This document shows, in pieces, positions 7,668 to 14,391 of a DNA stretch of 17,289 nucleotides (position 1 is its first letter; every line of letters starts with the position of its first letter). The notes below the pieces were generated by a model. It searched no databases. It saw only the letters and a program-made list of their open reading frames with translations, and was not told where the DNA came from. A program made the position numbers and the translations under genes. The DNA comes from an uncultured Collinsella sp. (lineage in GTDB: Bacteria > Actinomycetota > Coriobacteriia > Coriobacteriales > Coriobacteriaceae). The stretch spans positions 1 to 17,289 of the forward strand of contig CABUTH010000022.1 of assembly GCA_902494465.1 (NCBI GenBank). Reading direction: 5' to 3'.

Positions 7668-9350
7668 ATGCCGCAGGAAGAATTGAAGCGCGGAGCTCAT
7701 TTTGCAAAAGAATCTGCGCCTCAGACACCCTCATCCGAAGCTTCTTCGTCGCGAGATGACACTGACGACATGGGCTCGTCGGACTACTCCACGGTTGGTC
7801 GTTCCGCCGGGCTTATGACCATCCTGACCATCGTGTCTCGCGTCACCGGTTTTATCCGCACGTGGGCAATGGCGGCCGCTATCGGCATGTCGCTACTCTC
7901 GTCCTCCTATCAGGTCGCCAACAACCTGCCCAATATGCTCTACGAACTCGTGATGGGCGGCATGCTCGTGACGGCGTTTTTGCCCGTGTACATGGGCGTG
8001 AGGCGTGAGCAGGGTCGCGAGGCCTCGAACGAGTACGTGGGCAACCTGCTCGGCATTCTGCTTTTGGTGCTGGGTGGCATTTCGTTGCTGGGGACCGTGT
8101 TCGCCCCGGGCTTTATCTGGACGCAATCGTTCCTTTCGGGTGACGGCGGCAGCATGGATACCGCTGCGTTCATGTTCCGTTTCTTTGCCATCCAGATTCT
8201 GTTTTATGGTTTGGGCTCGGTGTTTTCGGGCGTTCTCAACGCACACCGCGACTACTTTTGGTCGACGTTTGCCCCGGTCCTCAACAATGTGATCGTCATT
8301 GCGAGCTTTATGGGTTTTGCGCCCGTGTCCGCACAGTTTGGCGAACGTGCCGGCATCATCTTGATTGCGGCCGGTACGACCCTCGGTGTCTTTGTTCAGA
8401 TGGCATGTCAGATTCCCGCGCTTGGCAAGCACGGCGTGCATCCCCATATCCATATCGACTTTAAGGACCCCGCGCTGCGCCAGACGATTGCGCTCGGTAT
8501 CCCGACGCTGCTCGCCACGGTGTGCATGTTTGTCTCGACTTCTATCACCAACGCTGCCGCGCTGGTGGTCCAGCCCGAGACGGGTCCTTCCGTCATCGCC
8601 TATGCGCGCCTGTGGTACACGCTACCCTACGCGCTGATTGCTGCCTCGCTTTCGACGGCGCTCTATACCGAGCTCTCTCACGACGCACAGGAGAAGGATT
8701 ACGACAGCGTTCGCACGGGCATTTCGCGTGGCGTCGCCCAGATGCTGTTCTTCCTGATTCCGTTCGCGCTGTACCTGATTGTCTTCGCGCGTCCGCTCAA
8801 CATGATCTACTGTGCTGGCAAGTTCGATGAATCCGGTGTGGCGCTGGTGTCGGAGTTCCTTATCTATCTGGCACTTTCCCTGCCGCTCTACGGCGTGGTC
8901 GTGCTGATGCAGAAGAGCTTCTCGGCCCTGCTCGATATGAAACCTTATAGCCGCTATTGCCTGTACTCCGCTATCGGTCAGGCCGGTTCGGTGCTGCTGT
9001 TTGGCGTGGTACTGGGCTACGGTATGCCGGCAATTGCGCTTTCGTACGTCGTTGACTACGTGGTCTTGGTCGGATGCTCGCTGTGGTGGCTGCGCCGTCG
9101 TCTACATGGCCTTCAGGTCAAGTCTATCCTGCACGGCGGTTTCTTCGGCCTGTTGTTCGGTGGCTTGGGCGCTGCCGCGGGCGCCGGCGTCATGTGGGCA
9201 CTTGAGCACTTTGTCGGAATGCTTGGCAGCTCGATCCTCATTACCCTGGGCTACGTTTGTGTTGCAGGCGTCGTCTCGCTCGCCGTGACTTTTGGCCTTG
9301 CCTTCGTCTTTAAGATGCCCGAGGTCTCGGCGCTGCTTCGTCGCAAGTAG
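7668..9350 (+). CDS. murJ: MurJ (MviN) lipid II flippase
   Basis: The 560-residue polytopic membrane protein belongs to the MVF branch of the MOP superfamily and is expected to flip lipid II across the membrane for peptidoglycan synthesis. Typical motifs are SRVTGFIRTWAMAAAIG (57-73) with R58 and R64, NLPNMLYELVMGGMLVTAFL (86-105), and SGVLNAHRDYFWSTFAPVLN (187-206), followed by many hydrophobic segments to the end (about 14 expected in the family). The first 40 residues are hydrophilic and rich in Ser, Glu and Asp, a cytoplasmic tail missing from E. coli MurJ. The ATG at 7668 is supported by GAGAGAGGA about 8 bases upstream; an internal ATG at 7770 has no such site. Unlike mycobacterial MviN there is no long C-terminal pseudokinase region. 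The stop codon is directly followed by the uvrC start. Confidence 0.95.
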   Translation: MPQEELKRGAHFAKESAPQTPSSEASSSRDDTDDMGSSDYSTVGRSAGLMTILTIVSRVTGFIRTWAMAAAIGMSLLSSSYQVANNLPNMLYELVMGGMLVTAFLPVYMGVRREQGREASNEYVGNLLGILLLVLGGISLLGTVFAPGFIWTQSFLSGDGGSMDTAAFMFRFFAIQILFYGLGSVFSGVLNAHRDYFWSTFAPVLNNVIVIASFMGFAPVSAQFGERAGIILIAAGTTLGVFVQMACQIPALGKHGVHPHIHIDFKDPALRQTIALGIPTLLATVCMFVSTSITNAAALVVQPETGPSVIAYARLWYTLPYALIAASLSTALYTELSHDAQEKDYDSVRTGISRGVAQMLFFLIPFALYLIVFARPLNMIYCAGKFDESGVALVSEFLIYLALSLPLYGVVVLMQKSFSALLDMKPYSRYCLYSAIGQAGSVLLFGVVLGYGMPAIALSYVVDYVVLVGCSLWWLRRRLHGLQVKSILHGGFFGLLFGGLGAAAGAGVMWALEHFVGMLGSSILITLGYVCVAGVVSLAVTFGLAFVFKMPEVSALLRRK

Positions 9351-11297
9351 GTGCGTGTGGCAGGTCACGACAACATTCCAACACTTGCCGAACAGGTTTC
9401 GCGCGTTCCCACGCAACCCGGCTGCTACCTTTGGAAAGATGCCAAGGGCGATGTCATCTATGTGGGCAAGGCAAAAAACTTGCGTGCCCGTATGCGTCAA
9501 TACGTGACGCTGCAGGACGAGCGTCAAAAGATCCCGCTCATGATGCAGCTGGTGGCGAGCTTCGACTATATCGTGGTGGAGACCGAGCACGAGGCATTGG
9601 TGCTCGAGCGCAATCTGATTGGCCAGTACCATCCGTACTTTAACGTCGATCTCAAAGACGATAAAAGCTATCCCTTTATCGCCATTACCAAGAGCGACTT
9701 GTTTCCGGCTATTAAATACACGCGAGAGCGTCATAAACCGGGAACGCGCTATTTTGGCCCCTATACCGATAGCCGTGCGGCGCGTGAGACCATCGATACG
9801 CTACGCAAGGTTATTCCTATTTGCTCGGCATCCTGTGCGGAATGGCGCCGCTGTCGTCGCATCGTCGAATCTCATAAGGGCGAAGAAGACATCGTCAATA
9901 TGATTTGCGCGCAAAACGGGCGTCCCTGCTTTGACAACCATGTCGGGCGCGGACCGGGCGCATGCGTCGGCGCGATTTCGCCTGCCGACTATGCCAAGAA
10001 CGTCAAGCGTGTCGAACGTTTCTTGTCGGGCCATCGCAAGGATGTCGTCGACGAGCTTACGTCCGAGATGACGGAGGCAGCCGAGACGCTCGATTTTGAG
10101 CGTGCGGCGCGCGTCAAGCGTCGCCTGGAAGTCATTAGGGGCCTGGACGATCGCCAACAGGTCGTTTTTCCGTCAAGCGTCGATATCGACGTCATCGGCT
10201 TCTATCGAGAAGAGACTATCTCTGCCGCCTGTGTCTTTGTCGTTCGCGAGGGCAGAACGGTTCGAACTTGTGAGTTCATCCTCGATAAAGGCCTGGATGT
10301 CGACGAGGAAGAGCTTCAATCGGGCTTTCTTAAGCGCTATTACGACGAGACGGCTGATATTCCAGCCGAGATCAATCTCTCTGTCGAGCTTGAGGATGCC
10401 GAAACGTTGGGGGAGTGGCTTGCGGGCAAGCGCGAACGCTCTTGCCATCTCCATAGGCCGCAGCGCGGCGAAAAGCACCGCCTGCTCGATATGGCTTCCA
10501 AAAATGCACGCCATGCCCTCATGCGCTACATGATGCGCACGGGGTATGCTGACGATCGCACCAATCAGGCGCTCCTGGAGCTCGAAAGCGCGCTGGCGCT
10601 GCCTGCGCCGCCGTTGCGCATCGAGTGCTTCGATATCTCGACGCTGCACGGCACCTTTACCGTCGCTTCGATGGTGGTATTTACCAACGGCCGTGCCGAC
10701 AAGGGCCAGTATCGTCGCTTTAAAATTCAGGCCGAATTGGACGAGGCGAACGACTTCGTATCGATGTCCGAGGTCCTGGGGCGTCGCTATGCTCCCGAAC
10801 GCATGGCGGACGAGCGCTTTGGCTCGCGCCCCGATTTGCTCGTTGTCGATGGCGGCAAGCCGCAATTGACCGCTGCAATTAAGCAACTTGAGGCGCTTGG
10901 CCTCGATATACCAGTTTGTGGCTTGGCAAAGGCCGATGAGGAGGTTTTCGTGCCGTGGGACGAGACTCCCGTCGAGCTGCCGCCCGGCACCGCATCGCTT
11001 TATCTGATCAAGCAGGTTCGCGATGAATCCCACCGATTTGCGATTACGTTCCACCGCGAGTTGCGCGATAAGGCTATGACGGTTTCGGTGCTTGACGACG
11101 TTCCGGGTGTGGGGCCCACCAGAAAACGTGCCATTATGCGCCATTTTGGCTCGATGAAGCGTTTGCGCGCAGCAAGCGAGCGGGAGATTGCAGAAGTTCG
11201 AGGCGTTCCGGCCGATGTCGCCAAAGCGGTCCACGAGGCACTTGTTGCATGGAATGCCGAACGCGCCCAGGCATCGGCCAGCCGATCCGAAAACTAA
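9351..11297 (+). CDS. uvrC: Excinuclease ABC subunit C (UvrC)
   Basis: The 648-residue protein makes both incisions around DNA lesions held by UvrB. Domains in order: a GIY-YIG-type nuclease (GCYLWKDAKGDVIYVGKAKNL, starting near 24), a cysteine region (158-205), a UVR motif for UvrB contact (about 235-265), the RNase H-like nuclease with D428 (ECFDIS), D500 (LLVVDGG) and H561 (DESHRF), and a C-terminal helix-hairpin-helix pair (about 582-632). The start is a GTG at 9351 directly after the murJ stop. A second GTG at 9357 has a slightly better upstream sequence (TAGGTG), so the true start may be two codons later; translation is probably coupled to murJ. The usual GRCxAPC motif reads GRGPGAC, so one of the four expected cluster cysteines is missing, while extra cysteines C162, C168 and C186 occur nearby. 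Confidence 0.97.
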   Translation: MRVAGHDNIPTLAEQVSRVPTQPGCYLWKDAKGDVIYVGKAKNLRARMRQYVTLQDERQKIPLMMQLVASFDYIVVETEHEALVLERNLIGQYHPYFNVDLKDDKSYPFIAITKSDLFPAIKYTRERHKPGTRYFGPYTDSRAARETIDTLRKVIPICSASCAEWRRCRRIVESHKGEEDIVNMICAQNGRPCFDNHVGRGPGACVGAISPADYAKNVKRVERFLSGHRKDVVDELTSEMTEAAETLDFERAARVKRRLEVIRGLDDRQQVVFPSSVDIDVIGFYREETISAACVFVVREGRTVRTCEFILDKGLDVDEEELQSGFLKRYYDETADIPAEINLSVELEDAETLGEWLAGKRERSCHLHRPQRGEKHRLLDMASKNARHALMRYMMRTGYADDRTNQALLELESALALPAPPLRIECFDISTLHGTFTVASMVVFTNGRADKGQYRRFKIQAELDEANDFVSMSEVLGRRYAPERMADERFGSRPDLLVVDGGKPQLTAAIKQLEALGLDIPVCGLAKADEEVFVPWDETPVELPPGTASLYLIKQVRDESHRFAITFHRELRDKAMTVSVLDDVPGVGPTRKRAIMRHFGSMKRLRAASEREIAEVRGVPADVAKAVHEALVAWNAERAQASASRSEN

Positions 11298-11322
11298 ACG
11301 CGCTTCTAAACAACTGATATAC

Positions 11323-11345
11323 ATGATTGGTCAATTTTCAATCAT
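11323..11345 (+). terminator. AT-rich inverted repeat after uvrC, possible weak terminator
   Basis: ATGATTG (11323-11329) and CAATCAT (11339-11345) pair over 7 bp with a 9-base loop, 26 bases after the uvrC stop. TTGTTT follows. The stem is weak, so it may be a terminator of the ybaK-murJ-uvrC unit or a protein-binding palindrome. Confidence 0.35.
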
Positions 11346-11397
11346 TTGTTTCGCGGTGATTACCTGCCGATTTCGGGTTTTATTAACGCTAAAACGT

Positions 11398-11430
11398 TTG
11401 ACTAGCCATGGTGAACAACACTGCTATCCT
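11398..11430 (+). promoter_or_regulatory. Candidate distal promoter of the oligopeptide importer operon
   Basis: TGCTATCCT (11422-11430) has the extended -10 form TGnTATNNT. TTGACT (11398-11403), one mismatch from the -35 consensus, lies 21 bases before the TATCCT, or 18 before TGCTAT. A start near 11437 would put the whole structured segment 11461-11659 in a leader of about 226 bases. The spacing is imperfect and the call is tentative. Confidence 0.3.
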
Positions 11431-11460
11431 GCGGGTTGACGAAGACTGATATCTCACCTC

Positions 11461-11545
11461 GTCGATACATACTGTCTGTCGAATCATTTGTCAATGAATT
11501 CGGTGAACGGTAGTAAATACCGTTCAAGCGTATGTATGTATCGGT
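11461..11545 (+). promoter_or_regulatory. Predicted three-way-junction leader RNA (riboswitch-like) of the oligopeptide importer operon
   Basis: Three helices can form together. P1 pairs CGATACATAC (11463-11472) with GTATGTATCG (11534-11543), 10 perfect pairs, extendable by two G-U pairs. P2 pairs CGAATCATT (11480-11488) with AATGAATTCG (11493-11502), 9 pairs with one bulged A (11497) and loop TGTC. P3 pairs TGAACGGTA (11504-11512) with TACCGTTCA (11518-11526), 9 perfect pairs with loop GTAAA. P2 and P3 are separated by one base and both lie inside P1, with seven-base strands TGTCTGT and AGCGTAT on either side of the junction. No known riboswitch class is recognised. If the operon instead starts from a promoter nearer the gene, P3 would act as a 23-bp DNA operator. 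Confidence 0.5.
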
Positions 11546-11565
11546 CGCCGAGCGCGGCACCTCAG

Positions 11566-11593
11566 TTGGGTTCGTCGGTAGGTAAGGTATATA
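11566..11593 (+). promoter_or_regulatory. Alternative proximal promoter-like pair before the binding-protein gene
   Basis: TTGGGT (11566-11571) is followed after 16 bases by TATATA (11588-11593) within GGTATATATCG. Both hexamers are only moderate matches. If used, transcription would start near 11600 and the 11504-11526 palindrome would sit upstream of the promoter as a DNA site. It is listed because it decides how the leader structure should be read. Confidence 0.22.
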
Positions 11594-11609
11594 TCGTCCG
11601 CAAGTTGCG

Positions 11610-11633
11610 CGGGGGCAAGTCTAGGTGCCCCCG
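11610..11633 (+). promoter_or_regulatory. GC-rich leader hairpin with a competing partner upstream
   Basis: CGGGGGCA (11610-11617) pairs with TGCCCCCG (11626-11633) over 8 bp around the loop AGTCTAGG, ending 20 bases before the Shine-Dalgarno sequence. No T run follows, so it is not a standard terminator. The segment CTAGGTGCC (11621-11629), part of its loop and 3' arm, is also complementary to GGCACCTCAG (11556-11565) with one bulged C. The two pairings exclude each other, as in a switching leader. Confidence 0.45.
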
Positions 11634-11640
11634 GGTAAGA

Positions 11641-11659
11641 TTCTCTATTGATAGGAGAA
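11641..11659 (+). promoter_or_regulatory. Small hairpin around the Shine-Dalgarno sequence of the binding-protein gene
   Basis: TTCTCTA (11641-11647) can pair with TAGGAGAA (11652-11659), one G bulged, with loop TTGA. The 3' arm contains AGGAG (11653-11657), the ribosome binding site five bases before the ATG at 11663. The stem is short and AT-rich, so any masking of the site would be weak unless stabilised by a factor or by the hairpin just upstream. Confidence 0.35.
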
Positions 11660-11662
11660 GAC

Positions 11663-13276
11663 ATGGCCATCATCAACAAGGGTATGTCCAGGCGTTCGTT
11701 CCTCGGCCTCACCGGCAGCGTCGCTGCTGTCGCAGGGCTTGGTCTCACCGGCTGCGGTGGCAGCTCTAGCGACGAGGGTTCCGCTTCCGGTTCCACCGAT
11801 TCCGCCAACCGTGGCGGCGGCGTGATCACCGCTGGTTCCGCTTACGCTCCGTCCAGCTTCGACCCCGCCAGCACCGGCTCCGCTGTGGGCCTGGGTGCTA
11901 ACTGGCACGTCATCGAGGGCCTCTACGGCATCGATTACCACGACTACAGCACCTTCAACGAGCTCGCCACCGACGATCCCAAGTCCGTGGACGACACTAC
12001 CTTCGAGGTCACCATCCGCAAGGGCGCAAAGTTCTCCGATGGCACCGAGGTCACTGCTGACGACGTCGTCGCTTCCTACACCGCTTGCGCCGCTTCTGCT
12101 ACCTACGCTCCGTTCTTCCAGCCCTTCGAGTCCATCGAGGCCAAGGACGCCAGCACTGTAACGGTCAAGACCAAGGTCCCCAACTTCTCCTTGCTCAAGG
12201 ATCGTCTGGCCATCATCCGTGTTACCCCGGCCACCCAGGCCGAGGAGGATCGCGCCAAGCAGCCGATCGGTTCCGGCCCCTGGATGTACGACTCTATCTC
12301 CGATACCGAGATCACCCTGGTTCCCAACCCCGAGTACAACGGTGAGTATGCTGCCGAGGATAAGAAGATCCAGTACAGCATCCTGACCGACCCCACCGCT
12401 CGCGTTACCGCTCAGCAGGAGGGCTCCACGCTCGTTATGGAGCTCGTCACCGCTGACGCCGTCGACCAGCTCGAGAGCGCTGGCTGCAAGATCGATAACG
12501 TTCAGGGTTTCGGCACCCGCTTCATCATGTTCAACGTCGCCAAGGAGCCTTGGAACAACGTCAAGGTCCGTCAGGCCGTCATGTACGCGCTCGACACCGA
12601 GAAGATGATCACCAACACCTTCGCCGGCCTTGCCACCGCTGCCAGCTGTTACCTGCCCAAGAGCTTCACCAACTATCATGAGGCTTCCACGGTGTACAAG
12701 ACTGACGCCAAGAAGGCCAAGAAGCTCATCGAAGAGTCTGGCATCACCCCGGGCGCCATCACCCTGCGCACCACCGACAACGAGCAGATCAAGGGCATGG
12801 CCGCTCAGGTCAAGAACGACCTCGACGCTCTCGGCTTCGATGTGACCATCCAGACCGATACCTCGCCGGCCACCTACGCTGCCATCGACGGCGGCGAGGC
12901 CTACGATATCCTTCTCGCTCCTGGCGATCCGTCCTGCTTCGGCGCCGACCCCGACCTGCTGCTCAACTGGTGGTATGGCGACAACGTCTGGATGCAGACC
13001 CGTTGCCCGTGGAAGGATTCCGCTGAGTGGGCGAAGCTCCACGGTCTCATGGACGAGGCTCTTGCCGCCGAGGGCGACGAGCAGCAGAAGAAGTGGAACG
13101 AGTGCTTCGACATCATCGCCGACAACGCTGTTCTGTACCCCGTTGTCCACGTCAAGACCGTTTCCGCTTCCTGGGACGATCCGTCCACCGCGCCCAACGG
13201 CGAGGCCCTCGATGGCTTCAAGGGCATCGGCACGACGAGCATGTCCTTCAGGGGCGTCGCGACCGTCAAGGCCTAA
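11663..13276 (+). CDS. oppA: Oligopeptide ABC importer, substrate-binding lipoprotein (SBP family 5, OppA/DppA-like)
   Basis: The 537-residue protein is a cluster C (family 5) extracytoplasmic binding protein that delivers peptides to the permease encoded downstream. Its N-terminus has a twin-arginine motif SRRSFLG (9-15), a hydrophobic stretch and a lipobox LTGC with C31 as the lipidation site, followed by a Gly/Ser/Glu linker. It is thus probably a Tat-exported lipoprotein anchored on the outer membrane face. Family features include the opening GGVITAGSAYAPSSFDP, WHVIEGLYG, and IRKGAKFSDGTEVTADDVVASY. The ATG at 11663 has AGGAG five bases upstream; an internal ATG at 11684 directly before the SRR motif has a weaker site. 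Codons are strongly biased to C- and G-ending forms, consistent with high expression. The ligand cannot be read from sequence; peptides are the best guess from the permease and ATPase types. Confidence 0.93.
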   Translation: MAIINKGMSRRSFLGLTGSVAAVAGLGLTGCGGSSSDEGSASGSTDSANRGGGVITAGSAYAPSSFDPASTGSAVGLGANWHVIEGLYGIDYHDYSTFNELATDDPKSVDDTTFEVTIRKGAKFSDGTEVTADDVVASYTACAASATYAPFFQPFESIEAKDASTVTVKTKVPNFSLLKDRLAIIRVTPATQAEEDRAKQPIGSGPWMYDSISDTEITLVPNPEYNGEYAAEDKKIQYSILTDPTARVTAQQEGSTLVMELVTADAVDQLESAGCKIDNVQGFGTRFIMFNVAKEPWNNVKVRQAVMYALDTEKMITNTFAGLATAASCYLPKSFTNYHEASTVYKTDAKKAKKLIEESGITPGAITLRTTDNEQIKGMAAQVKNDLDALGFDVTIQTDTSPATYAAIDGGEAYDILLAPGDPSCFGADPDLLLNWWYGDNVWMQTRCPWKDSAEWAKLHGLMDEALAAEGDEQQKKWNECFDIIADNAVLYPVVHVKTVSASWDDPSTAPNGEALDGFKGIGTTSMSFRGVATVKA

Positions 13277-13336
13277 GACTCGCTTGAGTCATATGTGGGG
13301 CGTCGGTCGTAAGGCAACGTCCTCATAGTTGAAACA

Positions 13337-13370
13337 AAGACCCGGGCGACCTCGATGTCGCTCGGGTCTT
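13337..13370 (+). terminator. Strong intercistronic hairpin between binding-protein and permease genes
   Basis: AAGACCCGGGCGAC (13337-13350) pairs with GTCGCTCGGGTCTT (13357-13370) over 14 bp, with one G-U pair and a 6-base loop. Only TTG follows, not a full T run. In binding-protein operons such a structure after the first gene often acts as a partial terminator or protects the upstream RNA from 3' decay, giving more binding protein than permease. That role is inferred from position. Confidence 0.65.
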
Positions 13371-13373
13371 GTA

Positions 13374-13391
13374 ATGAGTATCCATACTCAT
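13374..13391 (+). repeat. Perfect 8-bp inverted repeat just after the intercistronic hairpin
   Basis: ATGAGTAT (13374-13381) and ATACTCAT (13384-13391) are exact reverse complements two bases apart. As RNA they would give a 7-bp stem with loop TCCA; as DNA they are an 18-bp near-perfect palindrome that could bind a dimeric regulator. It sits 40 bases before the permease start, followed by a smaller imperfect stem (13398-13412). Confidence 0.55.
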
Positions 13392-13431
13392 ATACCAGTT
13401 GGTCCTACCGACAAAAGAAAGGGGAGAGAAC

Positions 13432-14388
13432 GTGAACAACTTTCTACGTTTGATTGGAAGGCGTCTCGTGGCGCTGCCGATCATGGCATTGGGCGTCACC
13501 GTCCTGGTGTTCTTCCTTATGTCGTTCTCCAAGACCGACCCCGCCTATACGGCGTTGGGTGACGGTGCCTCGCCCGAGGCGGTTGCCGAGTACCATGAGA
13601 AGTATGGTCTGGACGACCCCTGGCCCGTGCGCTACGTGCGCTACATGGGCGATTTGATCCATGGTGACATGGGCACCTATGGTGCTGCTCGCAACTCCGT
13701 TGCCAAGCGCATCTCCACGGCTCTGCCCGTCACGATGCAGCTGACCTTCATCGGTCTTGCCATCGGCGCGGTCGTCTCGTTTTTGCTCGGCGTCATCGCG
13801 GCACTGTATCGCGATAAATGGCCGGACCAAGTGATCCGCGTCTTTTCCATCGCCGGCCTGGCAACCCCGTCGTTCTGGCTTGCCGTTCTGTTGATTCTGC
13901 TGTTCTCTTCCTACCTTAAGGTGCTCCCGGCGTCCGGTGCTCTGCCTCACTTCACCACCAACCCGGCTGGCTATCTGGGACGTATGATCATGCCCGCTAT
14001 CGCCCTGGCATTTCCGCTGACGGGTCAGATGACTCGTATCGTGCGTACCGCCATGGTCGAGGAGCTCGACAAGGACTACGTCCGCATGGCTCGTGGCGCC
14101 GGCGTTCCCGAGAAGGTCGTCGTCGGCATCAACGTTCTTCGCAACGCGCTGATCACCCCGGTCACCACCCTCGGTCTTAAGATCGGTTACCTTATGGGCG
14201 GCGCCGTCGTCATCGAGGTCATCTTCAACCTCCCCGGCATGGGTACTGCGATTCTGCAGGGCGTTCAGGGCAACGAGGCGAACCTGGTTCAGGGCGTCGT
14301 CATCGTCGTTGCTCTTGCCTTCATCATCATCAACATCGTGGTTGACATGCTCTACCTGCTCATCAACCCGCGCATCAGGACGGTGTAG
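13432..14388 (+). CDS. oppB: Oligopeptide ABC importer permease, OppB/DppB-like
   Basis: The 318-residue inner-membrane protein is the first of two permease subunits. It starts with the family N-terminus (RLIGRRLVALPIMALGVTVL) and has a long extracytoplasmic stretch (about 33-100) with GDMGTYGAARNSVAKRI. Further membrane segments follow, then the EAA-type coupling loop EELDKDYVRMARGAGVPEKV (210-229), which contacts the ATPase. The closing motif FNLPGMGTAILQGVQG (265-280) is typical of OppB/DppB. The start is a GTG at 13432 with AAAGGGGAG about 6 bases upstream; the longer frame from 13399 begins in the intercistronic hairpin region and lacks a site. The gene ends three bases before the next one, in the same frame. 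OppB and DppB cannot be told apart from sequence alone. Confidence 0.94.
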   Translation: MNNFLRLIGRRLVALPIMALGVTVLVFFLMSFSKTDPAYTALGDGASPEAVAEYHEKYGLDDPWPVRYVRYMGDLIHGDMGTYGAARNSVAKRISTALPVTMQLTFIGLAIGAVVSFLLGVIAALYRDKWPDQVIRVFSIAGLATPSFWLAVLLILLFSSYLKVLPASGALPHFTTNPAGYLGRMIMPAIALAFPLTGQMTRIVRTAMVEELDKDYVRMARGAGVPEKVVVGINVLRNALITPVTTLGLKIGYLMGGAVVIEVIFNLPGMGTAILQGVQGNEANLVQGVVIVVALAFIIINIVVDMLYLLINPRIRTV

Positions 14389-14391
14389 ATT

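Larger units (their letters stand above)
11298..11662. other. 365-base non-coding region between uvrC and the oligopeptide importer operon
   Basis: This stretch is more AT-rich than its flanks and has no convincing gene. From left to right it holds a 7-bp inverted repeat after uvrC, a possible extended -10 promoter, a set of complementary segments able to form a three-way RNA junction (11461-11545), a second weak promoter-like pair, a GC-rich hairpin with an alternative partner, and a small hairpin including the Shine-Dalgarno sequence. A 10-base direct repeat, AATCATTTGT, occurs at 11340-11349 and 11482-11491. Confidence 0.8.

Noticed and set aside
11461..11545. Purine riboswitch, also built on a three-way junction
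   Set aside because: The loops here are 4 and 5 bases rather than 7, there is no sign of the loop-loop pairing, and the conserved junction sequences were not recognised.
11610..11633. Classical intrinsic terminator (attenuator) in the importer leader
   Set aside because: The stem is followed by GGTAAGATTC, not a T run, so simple intrinsic termination is unlikely.
11488..11769. A 93-codon frame starting in the leader and running into the binding-protein gene, as a possible leader peptide
   Set aside because: No ribosome binding site precedes its ATGs, the product is Arg-rich and unlike any family, and it overlaps the real gene out of frame.
11645..13150. A 501-codon minus-strand frame opposite the binding-protein gene
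   Set aside because: Same codon-bias artefact; the sense strand encodes a convincing lipoprotein with signal peptide and family motifs.
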